Assembly: GCA_022606135.1 (NCBI GenBank)
Contig: JABYQN010000007.1
Coordinates: 1,364,001 to 1,428,000, forward strand
Length of the DNA stretch: 64,000 nucleotides
Direction of reading: 5' to 3'
Origin: Fomes fomentarius
Taxonomy: Eukaryota; Basidiomycota; Agaricomycetes; Polyporales; Polyporaceae
In this document: in pieces, positions 24,820 through 35,516 of the stretch
Layout of the letters: every line of letters starts with the position of its first letter
Position numbering within the stretch: position 1 is the stretch's first letter
Made by a program: the position numbers and the translations under genes
The notes under the pieces: model-generated
Told to the model about the DNA's origin: nothing
What the model saw: only the letters and a program-made list of their open reading frames with translations
Database searches by the model: none

Positions 24820-27800
24820 CTAAGGCTCTACTTTGCGTCTCTTCGAGCGTGTGGTCCGAAACTGGTACTCGTCCTCGTCGCTGTCGCTGTAGTCCGCCCC
24901 AGGCACGTCTGCACCATACAGCTTCTCTCGCTTCGCTTGATCGATCCGGCGCAAACGAGGGAGGTTGAACGCAAGCGACTTGTGGAACTCCGTCTAGCAC
25001 CGCGAAACGATCAGTTCCACCCCATAATGTCATAGGACAAAACAAAACGCACCTTCGGCACCTTCACCTTCACCCCTGGTGGTGTCGAGGCGTGTATTCG
25101 GCGTTTCCTCTCGTTGTACTGTGCGTCGCAAAAAATTGGGTAAGTTTACATGTTTCCGTAACCGCGATGATGAGAAGGAGACACGAGGTGTAATCGCCCT
25201 TCGCAACAATCTGCCCGATTTCCCCAAATGGGATAGGGACGTATGCTACTTGACAGTGGTCTCGTTGTGGCCCCGGTCGTCCGGTCCTAAATCCGTCGCT
25301 AGAGATTTTCGGGCCACCACAACACTATGCGAAGTGCGGTGTTGCAGCGTCCTTGAAAATGTCCACCATGCTACGGAACTCGTCCCGATTCCGAACAGCC
25401 GAGGCCAGATGGGCCTACAGTAGAGTGGACCAGTGCCACTCTGCCACGGCTTCGCCGCATCACCGCGACACAGAAGTTTGACGGGGCGATGCGAACGTCA
25501 AACCGGGTGTTACAGTAACACGCTGACCACAATTCGGAAACCAATTTTCGTGCAGGCGGCTGCAATCCCGACGGAAACAGTGCAAGGTTTGGTTACATCT
25601 ACGCACCTTCTTCTGTTCCTCCTTGAACATAATCGTGAGCTGCTTGATCCAGCGTGATATATTCGACTCGGCCTTTCTTCTTTTCGCAAAGCGCTGTAAC
25701 GAATCATCATCGCCATCGACTGCAATTTCATCATCGTCGCTGTCCGGGACAACGTAAGACTTGACTGTGCTCGCAACGCTCCGGCGCGGCCGCTTTCTGT
25801 CAGCACAGCTCTGGGAACTGCCAGATTGCCTAGAGACAGGGGTAGGTGCAGACGCTGACGCAGAAGCCGATGCCGATGTGGACGGGCCCGCGGTCGACGG
25901 TCCGGGCGTCGGACTGGGCTCGCTTTTGATCGACTGGCGCGTCTTGCGTGTCTTCTTCGCCGCGGGGGCGGCCTGGATGACGCCGTTGAGCTCTTCTTGG
26001 CTGAGGTAGTCTTCCTCGCTGAAGTAAAACTCCGTCCCCGACTCGATGTCGTCCCACAGTCCGACGTTAGGGGTACGCCCAAGACGTGCAAGGATTTTGA
26101 ACATCTTCAAAGTAGTGGGCACGCGCAGAGGTGTCATTATCGAACTCCCGTCGGCTGTCTGGGTAGTCATGTATGTGCAGTGGTGCACCACCTAGAATGA
26201 AGAGGTGACGTTATGACACCGGCGCGATTTCGGAAACGAGGAGGGGAAGGTCCGCACCGTATAGTTCTGATTGATGACTGCGTGAACCCTCACCACCGCA
26301 GAGACAGCGCTGAGGTGTCCATAATGGTTCTGTAGCCAAACTCCGACTTGCGTATAATCTGCAAAAGGAGAGTAACGCCGCTCGCCGCTCGTCAAATCGC
26401 CCACGCACAACATACTTATATCCACATACCCGCTGGATAAGGCAACTTGCCAATGCTGTCGTGATAATTCGTGTACATCTCATGATATCGTCTTCTGCGG
26501 ACAGGCAGCATCTCGTCCTTCCGGATCATGGAAGACAGGGTATCTTGCCCAATGGCGCCCTGGACGAGGGACTCACTTGAGTACTTCAACACGAGAGCCC
26601 ACTTCTGACAAGTACGCACCAAATCTTCCTCCGTCTCGTGAGATGCTTCAGGCTCTTCGGTAGTATCTTCGTCCTCGCTCTCGCCGCCCTCCGCGTTTGC
26701 CGCGTTCTCGCCATCCTCTGCCGGTGGTGCTGCTGGCTCGTCCACCTGCATGGGGACAGGCGGCTCGACGGGAGGGGGCGACGGGGGGGCCGTTGTCTCT
26801 TCAAACGTGAGGGGGACACCCCGCCTCATCATGAAGTCAGCACACATCGGTGCACTGAAGTCTTTGCACGCCTTTTCGTCCTCCACGGGCGGCAAATCGT
26901 CAAGCTGTATACGATACTTCTTGATGATGTGCACAGCGATGATGTCCGACAGGTCGTCGTAAGCCTCGACCAGCTTTGCCAGCATCTTGCCCTTGCACCC
27001 GATCTCGAGGCACCCGAGCGCAACGTCAGTGACAATTGTGTGAATCTCGTTCTCGTCGAGCTTCATGACCGAGCGCGCGTACTCGAGGATGCCGCCGAAG
27101 CGGTCCGGAACGAACTTGCTCAGCAACACATCGGTAATGTCTTTCCGTGTAAGCGGACCAAGGTTCATCTCGTCGATCAGATCGCTGCATGCGTCGACAT
27201 ACCGTGCGAGAGCAGGCGATTCCTTCGAGGTCGTCTTGATTACTGCAGGTACGGAGTGCGTATCGGAGAGGAAGATGGTGAGCAGGATTACAAGACGAAC
27301 AGTCGGGTCTTGAGAGCGGAAATCCTTGTACAGCGCGCGAAGGACGAGTGCGGTTGAAATGGTGGTCAACGACCGGGTGCTCAGGAAGAGCTATTCGAAG
27401 ATCAGCCTATGGAACGTGCCAACTTGTGGGTCTCTACTCGCCTTAACTAGGTCTTGCACGACGGACCTGCAGCACATTTGATCAGTATTCGTGCTGCATG
27501 CACGTGGTAGGGCGCGGTGACGTACGACAGCTCAAATCGCAGGATGCCCTCCTTGTCTAAGCGCTTCAGCGCTGTATATGCCGGCTCATTTGCCTTCGCC
27601 TCCATACAAATCTCCGCCGCAACCGTTCGACTGAGAAACATACTGCTCCCGCAGAAACATGAGATGCATAAGCCATCGACGAAAACAACACGAGCCACGC
27701 TCGGAAGAAAACGGAGCCGTACTCAGGATCAAGGCGCGAGAGCTCGCGTACATTCTGCACTATTTCGTCCGTGCGGGCATCGAACAACATTGCAGGCTTC

Positions 27801-29022
27801 TCAAACATCCTTCGAAACACGAAGTTACGATACTGAAAAAGACATCATTAGTTGAACAACACTCCACGGAGCTTATTGAACTCACCTTGCGGTCCATGTG
27901 GAAGCCGTTAAGCCGCGCATATGGAAGCAGTCGGGGTTCGATTGCCAGGACGAGCGGGAATTGGGCCATCATAGGATCCTGCCCAAAATAACCATCAAAC
28001 CTTTGTTTGGTATCTTACAACGAACTTTGTGGCATACCCTATCTGAAAATGGGATGAACTGCGGACCACAGGCAAGGTTAGTCCAGCAAACTGCTTTGAG
28101 TATATTCGTCACACACCTTGTACTTCTCAACTACGTCCTTGACTTGTTCCCACTTGGCCGCTCGGAATTCAGTCGGGAACCTGTTCTGCTTCATGAAGAG
28201 AGTCAAGATGGTCCCATCATCTTCCCCCTTCCCCGACGGTATATTGCCATACATCCGGGCCGCGATCGAGAGAAAATGCGCGAAGACCGGAAACGCTAAT
28301 GTCCGGACCCAACGGGACTTTATGAACGTGACTTGTGTCCGGAAATAATGATGCATGGCAAGTTGCACCAGGTAGCGCGAGAGGTGTGCACCACTTCCCA
28401 GGAGAATCTGTGGCGAGCGTTAATCATCTAAAACTCAGGCATGCGTTCTAGCGTCCTTGGAGACGGATATCCAGCCACGAACAGCGCTGACACCAAGATA
28501 TCCAAAGCCGCAACACGCGCCATGAGCGCGACCATGCGACGACCGTCGTGTCGGCCTGCACGACCGCAGCGCCCTCGCACACATAAGCGTAGATGACAGC
28601 ACGGCGTGCGGGCCCCTTCCCGACCCCTCTCCCTCCATCCGGGCACAAGATGTCTGAACAGGTAAAGGGGTCCTTCCAGTGTTTGCGACTTCCGAACCAT
28701 GAAAATTCCTCGAAATGACAGCGGGACGCTGCTCGAACGAAGATAGGGACATGGAAACATGGAAGGGCATACGTACATCGAGCACTCTCTCGTTCATCAA
28801 CTTCCCCCGACCCAGAGCCCAGTATAGTGCCTGTATGCGGCCATAGCGAGCAAGGAAGTACGTTGCGCGGACGTATGGGTCTTGTGTGAACTGGTGATGG
28901 CGTTTCGACAACAAAGCGAATGCAGCGGGATGGTTGAGCTCGTTGAGGATGAGCTGTAGGATCTCATCTACACATATCCGTAAATCCGTGAGTCTTCCCA
29001 CCTTCTCGCAATGCATCGACAT
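24820..29022 (-). CDS. Unrecognised multi-exon protein, nuclear-looking, F-box-like N-terminus
   Basis: One gene assembled from many exons. The start (ATG 29022) leads to an F-box-like segment (ICVDEILQLILNELNHPAAFALLSKR) and YFLARYGRIQALYWAL. A long helical region follows, for example LARYVDACSDLIDEMN and LLSKFVPDRFGGILEYARSVM, then an acidic linker (about 26760-26620), then FKILARLGRTPNVGLWDDIE with FYFSEEDYLSQEELNG. A Ser/Lys-rich stretch and a basic tail close it. The end is firm: the exon ending KEEQKK (25607) joins 25118-25053 (YNERKRRIHASTPP...) and 24993-24820 (TEFHKSLAFN...RSKRRKVEP-stop), all in phase 0. KKTRKTRQSIK and RSKRRK look like nuclear localisation signals. The intron at 25606-25119 is 488 nt, about ten times the local norm. 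No function is claimed. Confidence 0.65.
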
Positions 29023-29147
29023 GACGCACCGCAAAGCCGATCCATGGTTAGGGATGCTCTTCGTGAGGGAGTGGCGGTCGTGGGGTGTTATGGGAGAAGT
29101 AAAACAAGCGTCCAGGACACCGGCGGTATGAGAGGAGGCGAGGAGTG

Positions 29148-31009
29148 TCAGAGGGGCGTGATGGAGGGGCTGCCGGAGCACGCGAGGGTCCTGCGGGGCT
29201 GGCGGTGTGTGCAGGATGCGCGAAGGGATGCAGTCACCACTGCGGTAGGGATGGCCGGGTGTCGGGAATGGAGGCAGGTGGGGGAGATGGTAGAGAAGGA
29301 AGACAGGGTGCGATCTGCCAGTTGAGCTCGAAGGCAGCGGACCTCCAATTCTCTGCAAAACTCTCGGATCCGGCGGCGGCCATAACTTGCGAATCGCAGA
29401 CGCCTGTTGCTCTGGCCGCTCCTACCCTCGTCCTCCTGACAGAACTTAGACCGGCATGGGCACGGAAACAATGGATTGCATTCAGAAAGCGATGTATCGT
29501 AATCAGGAGCCAGAGCTTGACCACTCTCCCTCCTGCCGAGCCTCCGTCTACTCGCGTCAAAACTCTCCCCTGAAATATCCCCGCCAGATCCTCCACGGCA
29601 ACTTCCAGTCCCGCACCTGCAATGATGGATGGAACGCGTCAAAATCGACGGCCTCAAGGCGTCCGAGGTAGTCTCGTGTCGGTAACTATAACCTCGGAAG
29701 ATAGTCCGTCAGCATCCTTCCAATCCGGGCCGCCGTCAAGCAACTCTGAATAGATTGAGAGACGTACACCATACAAGAACACTGGCATTGCTCGTCGCGG
29801 CACGTTGCCGCCTCCTTCGCCATTCTTCTTGAACATCTCCCGTGCCGTGAGCAGGTTGTCGTTGGCCACGGTCGCAAACTCAAAAACCGCGTCAGAGATT
29901 CCCTCCGCGTTCCCACCCCGACGGAAGACATCCTCTTGGCGGACTCCATGTTTCGCAGCCAATTCCGCTGGGACCACCAAACGTCCCTTAGACACGTGAT
30001 ATGGGAATGCACGCAAAAAGACGTGGATGCACTGCGCTACACCTAGGTGGGAAGCTGCATGGGAGAATGTCGACGACGAAGACAGGTTCAGCATAGACAG
30101 AAGGAGATAGAGGAACGTCGATGTCGTCGATTCCGCATGCGCCGTGAGTGACTCCACTGTCAGGTGTGTGGGACTGTGTAACTCGGCGTCCTGTAATACA
30201 CGTCAGACCGACGCGCTCGCAATCTCAGAAGCTTTTTAAGCGACGCAGTGCGAGTGCATACCCTAGCATCAATAATCCTCCGTAGATGATAGGCAGGAAG
30301 GTCTGCTCTTCGTGACGCGTCATGTAGGGCCAGCGCTATAGGATGTTGTGGTGGTCTACCCTAAGATTGGTGGCGTTCAGCACATAATTCAAACGACGCT
30401 TGGGATACATACATCAGCAATGCTCTTGATTGCGTCCCGCCAGAATTGCATTCTCATCTTTCCAATCATGGAGTTGGAAACGGTATCCTGGACGGAGGCC
30501 AATTCTACCTAAATTTGTGATCAGTATGCAACCTGAAACATTCAACATTCGCATCCACGCTGCGAGATAGGGTGATCATCGTTTCACACGGCACATGGTG
30601 CTTTATTCCCTTTCTGCAGAGATCTCAGTAGCTCAGTCAGAAGTATCCATAGATCCGGAGCAGGGGCACTAAGCATGCAACCATTCGCAGCCCCAAAGCG
30701 CAGGTGGGGACCCGCTACTGCGGCCGTGGGCCACGAGACACCTCAAGTGAACGTATTACTCACGTAGAATGCACGCAAGGCAAAAAATGCAGGCTGCAGC
30801 TCCCGCGGATAGAAGGAACCAATGAGGTAGCTCTCATAGTCTCTCTTCTGTACATAGTCTCTGCAGTATGTTCCAGGATCTGCTACACCAGATTCTGAAG
30901 AGCTTGAGACTGTCGCCAGTGTCCTTGTGAACGCGTACGGACGAGAAGTCTGAGGAAAGCGCGCAGACAACAGAGGGCATTGCGCGCAACGTCGCCAAGC
31001 ACTCAGCAT
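29148..31009 (-). CDS. NDUFAF6: Complex I assembly factor NDUFAF6 (squalene/phytoene-synthase fold)
   Basis: Mitochondrial factor needed to assemble the early ND1 module of respiratory complex I; it has a prenyl-synthase fold without that activity. Exon 1 (from ATG 31009) codes a presequence (MLSAWRRCAQCPLLSARFPQ) and then TYCRDYVQKRDYESYLIGSF and LQPAFFALRAFY. The next exons give ELASVQDTVSNSMIGKMRMQ, FWRDAIKSIAD, then HPIALALHDA and LPAYHLRRIIDARD. The large exon after it (30157-29780) carries LGVAQCIHVFLRAFPYHVSKGRL. A last splice (VFLYG to LPTRDYLGRLEAVDFDAF) leads to HPSLQVRDWKLPWRIW, the conserved C-terminal motif. The frame then stays open for about 150 more residues to a stop at 29148, much longer than the family. 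It shares its promoter region with SDHAF1. Confidence 0.88.
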
Positions 31010-31280
31010 AGCCAGCTAGTATCGAATGCGTGCCCAGCAGTCGCAGTACCTCGAAGATGAAACGGCCAGCTCAGAGGACGAAGAGGGATGGTGGCCGTTG
31101 CGGTAAGAGAATCAGATGACGCGTGGGCGTGACTTGAACGCGATTGGTCACGACTGTTGTCACATTGCACACCGTGTGACTTGTCGCGGACTCGGGAAAC
31201 TCGGACCCAGAGGCCGACACTCACTCGTTCGTGTCAAGACCTACGAAGTTGTACCTCAGCTCAGATTATCTCTGACTAGC
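31010..31280. promoter_or_regulatory. Bidirectional promoter region, NDUFAF6 / SDHAF1
   Basis: Only 271 bp separate the two start codons, which point away from each other. A CCAAT box on the minus strand (ATTGG, 31143-31147, context GATTGGTCA) sits near the middle. No clear TATA box. HAP/NF-Y control of respiratory genes through CCAAT is known in fungi; its use here is inference. Confidence 0.5.
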
Positions 31281-31668
31281 ATGTCGCTCCGTCTCACCGG
31301 CCTCCAGAAAGAAGTGCTCTCGCTCTACCGGAGGTACATCAATCATCTTGTCAGCTGATTCACCACACTGAATGTGCGTTTGCGACAGAGCACTGCGCAT
31401 GGTCACAACTAAGCCACCTACCTCCCAACCACGATTCCGCTTATTTGTCCGGTATACCTTCAAGACTCAGGCGACCTCAGTCTCCCCCCGTGACATCGCC
31501 GCAATAGAACACATGCTCCGCCGCGGACGACGACAACTAGAGATGTATGAAGACCCCAACGTCCGTGATTGTTTTGTGAGCAGTGAGATGTTGCACTGGG
31601 GAGCGCAGAATGCCGGGAGGAGAGAACGGGATATGGGGACAGAAGGGTCAAGAGCTGGTACATCATAG
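31281..31668 (+). CDS. SDH6: LYR-motif protein, complex II assembly factor SDHAF1/Sdh6
   Basis: Small mitochondrial matrix protein that helps insert Fe-S clusters into the succinate dehydrogenase subunit SdhB. Exons 31281-31333 and 31389-31668 give 110 residues. The LYR motif is split by the intron: GLQKEVLSLYRR joins ALRMV, giving LSLYRRALR. The downstream pattern RLFVRYTFKTQA, then IEHMLRRGRRQLEMYEDPNV, matches the Sdh6 group (F-x2-YxF, then the RRG-x3-L helix) better than other LYR proteins. The 30 residues after VRDCF have no known counterpart, and an unrecognised intron at the GTGAGC after 31577 could shorten them. It is divergent from the complex I assembly gene. Confidence 0.85.
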
Positions 31669-31992
31669 CTGGAAGGAACGCGAACGTAAGTCCGCTAGTG
31701 CTATGTACCCAATTGTAACATACATGTTGAGTTAGAGGTAGCCTGAGGCACCCGGAACAACGTAGCGGTACCACTGCGAGCTAGTTGACCAGGTCTAAAC
31801 TCCTGTCACCAGACCTGCATTCTTGCAAGACTGGGTCTGGATTGCCAGAAACATGGTAGAAACTTCAGGCCCACTCGCATGTCATGTACAATACGCCAAG
31901 GAGCTACCGAGTGTCGAAGGCAGTAGGGTAAGTCGGAGGAATAGTCATTACCATGTCTAGTATCATATATACCCCGTCTGTCCTATCATACT

Positions 31993-32905
31993 CTAACTTG
32001 CCTGGGCTGAGGGTACGGTCTCGAACAGCGACTGTGCAGCGACGTCCTCAGTACTCGGACCACGTCTCCTAGCATCCTCAGCCTTCCGGGCCTCCTCGGC
32101 AGCGCGTGCCTCTTCCTGGGCTTGTGTGGCGTCCTCTAACTCTAGGAGCTTCTCCCGCTGCTTATTGTGGATCTCCAATGCGCCCTCATAGGCTACGCGT
32201 CGCTCGTTGATAACATACTTGATGCGTGCCATCGTTTTGCGGCACTGGACGAGGGAGTGAAGTTAGTCAGTGGGTACGAGGGGGCTGGAAGGGACAAAAG
32301 ACGGAGATGTATAACAGTGACGGAACCGGAGACGAGGCGTAATCATCGTAAGGTTGACACGCACCCGGAATGACTTAGCCCACAACCCGAGAGTCTGCTC
32401 GTTTGCACCGAGCCTCCGCGCCTCCGCCTGTTGTGTCGCCAGCAGATTCCGCTCGCGGAGGACGACGTACCACAGCGTGTGGAGGTCTTTGAAACTCTTC
32501 CGCCTCAGTTCTGCGGCAGTCCAAGCCCGGCCTATGCAAGAGCAACACGAGTAGCACAGTGAAGGCAAGTACATTAGCGTAGGTCCTGCAGTCAAGAACA
32601 TACAAAGACGCACCAGACTTCTCTGACTTGATGTCCACGGGCTCAGCAGTGTCATACGTGACCTTTCCGTCCTTCTCTTTCCTCCTAAAGAACCCATACA
32701 AGCCATGATTCGGGTTGACTTCAATGCCCAGGTGGGGACGTAGTGCGCCATCCTTTCGCTGGTCCACTACACTTGAGCTTGAATTCGCATCGGCAACTGG
32801 GACGCCAGAGGCAGAGAGAGCGGGAGCATGTGTGGCCAGTCGACGCGAGTAGAGCGAGAGAGCAGACACAGACCGCGCTGTGCGGAAAGATAGCACAGTG
32901 AGCAT
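31993..32905 (-). CDS. MRPL4: Mitochondrial large-subunit ribosomal protein uL29m (MRP-L47/Mrpl4)
   Basis: Mitoribosome subunit at the exit of the peptide tunnel. Exons 32905-32614, 32531-32365 and 32244-31993 give 236 residues. After a presequence ([23 protein letters not shown]) come [14 protein letters not shown], the MRP-L47 core [20 protein letters not shown] and [20 protein letters not shown], and then [20 protein letters not shown]. The C-terminal third is a charged Ala/Glu-rich helix. Splice junctions fall within SG-RAW and FR-CRKT, both completing conserved motifs. It converges with SDHAF1 on the left and is in tandem with NSE2 on the right. Confidence 0.93.
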
Positions 32906-33122
32906 TTTGGTTGTGACAGTCGCAGGTGCAGAAACGAGCCAGAGTTGTGGCGCCAAACGTGTCCGTGACATACAGTCACTTTGTGTGACGGGTCAGTGGA
33001 AGTACTAAGTAGTAAACTTGAAGGCGAAGTCATGATAGAGATAATACGTATTCAAAAACACGAAGATCTAGCGTACAATTACGCTGGTACAGTACAGTAC
33101 ATAGAAAGACAGGCTCGAACCA

Positions 33123-34421
33123 CTACTCAATAACCTCGTCATCGTCACTGTCGCGTTCTCTTGCACGCTCTCGGCGCGCAGCCTCCTTTGCTCGTTTAGC
33201 GAGCTCCTTATCGTCTTCCAGATCTGCCAAGCAGATCTCCATCCGGCATCCAGTGGCGGGGCATGCTTTGGTACGACTGCGATTCGTCCCTAGATACTCG
33301 CGAATGGCACTTGCCGAATATGAATGCTTGCAGGTTTTGCTGTAGTGCAACAGGTACGTCAGCACGCATACAAAATGATGATGAGGGAGACATACGAGGT
33401 CAGTGGATCGACCAGAATCGTGAGGCTAAGAGGACATTTGTAGTCCTGAGTGACGCCTCCGATTTGTACATCGTCGTCATCATCACTGACGTCTCCGTCC
33501 TCTGTAAGGGGGATGAGTACGCAACGGTGGGCAATACCGAGGATCACGGACCTTGCGGTATCAAATCAATCACAGGCGGCATCGCAGAATCAGGATTGTG
33601 CACTTCCTGCAAAGATAACTGAGATTCAGGCTAGCAGTATGGGGTGGAAGTCCTCACATAGATCGCTTGCTTGAACTTCTGGTAGTGATCGCTCTTTGCA
33701 TACTTCTGGCGCGATGTCTTTGACTTGTATGCTTCCAACCCCGCTTGCACATTCGCCTCGTAGACGTTGGTGATACCGGCCTGAATCGCGCACTGGTGAG
33801 TGCTTCAAAATCAGTGAATCGCAGCATAACCACCCACAATCTTCTGGCCAGTCATGAGGTTCTGGTATATGTCGTCAAGCGATTGTTCGCGCAGAGTGAG
33901 TTCTTGCTCAGTGTCCAGCAACTCGCGCATGAGACTGTCGATGACAGCCAGAGCCTACACAAACCACCATTAGCACTCCACATTATGATTCAATCCGAGC
34001 GATGCACCCTTTCGCCCTTCTCTCCCTCCGTGAACTCGGCCACAGACGCGGCAACTTCCCTCACAAAGTTGTAGGTAGGCACATGCAATTTGTCGCGCAT
34101 GTTGGCCCAGTCGCTCGCGATTCCGCGCACCTTTGACGCCTGGCCCTTGTCCACTGGCTGGTCCTCGATCTCTGGAATGGGGAGTTGCTCCTCCTCCTCC
34201 TCAATAGCTTCTCCATCAGAGTCCTCCTGGTGCACCTTCTTCTTTTTCTCCTTCTTGCCCTTCTTCGAGCGACGCGGTTGCTCTTCTCCCTCGTCGTCCA
34301 TGTCTACGTCCTCCTCCTGTTGGCGCCGTGGTTTTGCCTGACTAGGGCCGTCTTCTTCGATATCCGATGACGGCGCTCTGCGGTGGCGTTTCGACGAGCG
34401 GGAGGAGCTGGCGGCAGGCAT
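33123..34421 (-). CDS. NSE2: SMC5/6 complex E3 SUMO ligase Nse2/Mms21
   Basis: SUMO ligase that binds the Smc5 coiled coil and acts in recombination repair and replication-fork rescue in the nucleus. The N-terminus is charged and disordered (MPAASSSRSSKRHRR, then acidic and Lys-rich runs). The helical Smc5-binding part follows (ASDWANMRDKLHVPTYNFVR, SLMRELLDTEQELTLREQSL). The C-terminal SP-RING is assembled over an intron: DYKCPLSLTILVDPLTS joins KTCKHSYSASAIREYL and then KACPATGCRMEICLADLED, keeping the Cys/His zinc ligands. The acidic tail ends DSDDDEVIE at 33123. The start is the ATG at 34421. The upstream space is shared with uS12m and contains two ACGCGT motifs. Confidence 0.88.
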
Positions 34422-34619
34422 CGGATTCGCTGGAACAAAGAGGGCAGCCAAAGAAGCAAGACGCGTTTTATCGCGGTCGAAAGCAGAGACGCGTCCGAGT
34501 TTGAGCGCGACGGCGCGTGCGTGTGACATGTTAAGGGCCGGCTGCACCGCGACTCTGCTGTTGGCGCCCTCGCCGTCTGGCATTTCGCGGTCCAGCTCAA
34601 GCTCCCTGCAGCGGACACG
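34422..34619. promoter_or_regulatory. Bidirectional promoter region with two ACGCGT (MCB) motifs, NSE2 / uS12m
   Basis: 198 bp between divergent start codons. ACGCGT occurs at 34461-34466 and 34489-34494, 28 bp apart. In yeasts ACGCGT is the MBF site that drives G1/S genes, many of them replication and repair genes, which would suit NSE2. Function here is inference. Confidence 0.4.
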
Positions 34620-35267
34620 ATGTTCTCCGCCCTCCGTCTTGCGGCCCAGGCGACGCGGCCATGGTCCGCCTCATCGATCCTGCAAAGGACCGCCATACCT
34701 AGTCTCGCCCGTGCCCCCTTCCCTCCCTCCCTACTTGCACGCTCGTTTCACCCTAGTCTCCCCGCTGCAAGGACCCTTAATCAGGCAACACGGCGAAAGC
34801 CTGTCAAGAAGAAACAGCGGACCTCGAAGGCACCGCTCTTAGAGGGCAACACGCACAAGAAGGGCGTTGTGAGCCAGGTGTTCATTGCTAAGCCAAAGAA
34901 GCCCAACTCCGCCAAGCGGAAGGTCGCAAGGGTCAAGTTGACGACTGGCAAGACTGTCCAGGCGTATGTTCCGGGAGAAGGGCACAACCTGCAAGATCAC
35001 AGTGTCGTGCTCATCAGGGGTGGACGTGCGCAGGATCTTCCTGGTGTCCGGTGAGTCCATGCATTGTCAGTGTCTTTTGGTGCGCCCATTCATCGTGTGC
35101 GGCGGCATACAGCTACAAGGTTGTACGTGGAACATTGGACTTTAGTGGAGTAGTGGGTCGAGTGACTGCACGGAGCAAGTACGGAGGTATGTTGCGTAGT
35201 TGTTAGCATTCTGTGTGGTTCACGTGGCTGAACACAATCACCACCAGCAAAACGACCAAAACAATAG
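34620..35267 (+). CDS. MRPS12: Mitochondrial small-subunit ribosomal protein uS12m
   Basis: Decoding-centre protein of the mitoribosome. Exons 34620-35050, 35113-35186 and 35248-35267 give 174 residues: a long Arg/Ser/Pro presequence of about 55 residues and then the S12 core. Hallmarks are [34 protein letters not shown], the [11 protein letters not shown] loop that follows the usual P-x-x-[21 protein letters not shown] and SKYGAKRPKQ at the end. The final intron splits the Gly-Ala of KYGAKRPK. It is divergent from NSE2 and convergent with the Spo71-like gene. Confidence 0.95.
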
Positions 35268-35516
35268 TGATGAACGCTCTTCTTGCTGGCAACCACGTCA
35301 CGATGTTCTACATTCCATTCCAATCGGTTTACCGTACGTTAGACAGAGATACTATTGGCATATTAGATAACATCGCACTGTCGGCTTTCGCAGAGGGTAT
35401 GTTGGGTATAGAAAGCAAGACTCCAGAACCCAGGTAAAAGCAAAGTACATCCTCTCAGTCCGTAACTGCCATGCAGGAAAACACGAACCCAACAAGAGCC
35501 ATGTGGAAGAGTCCCG

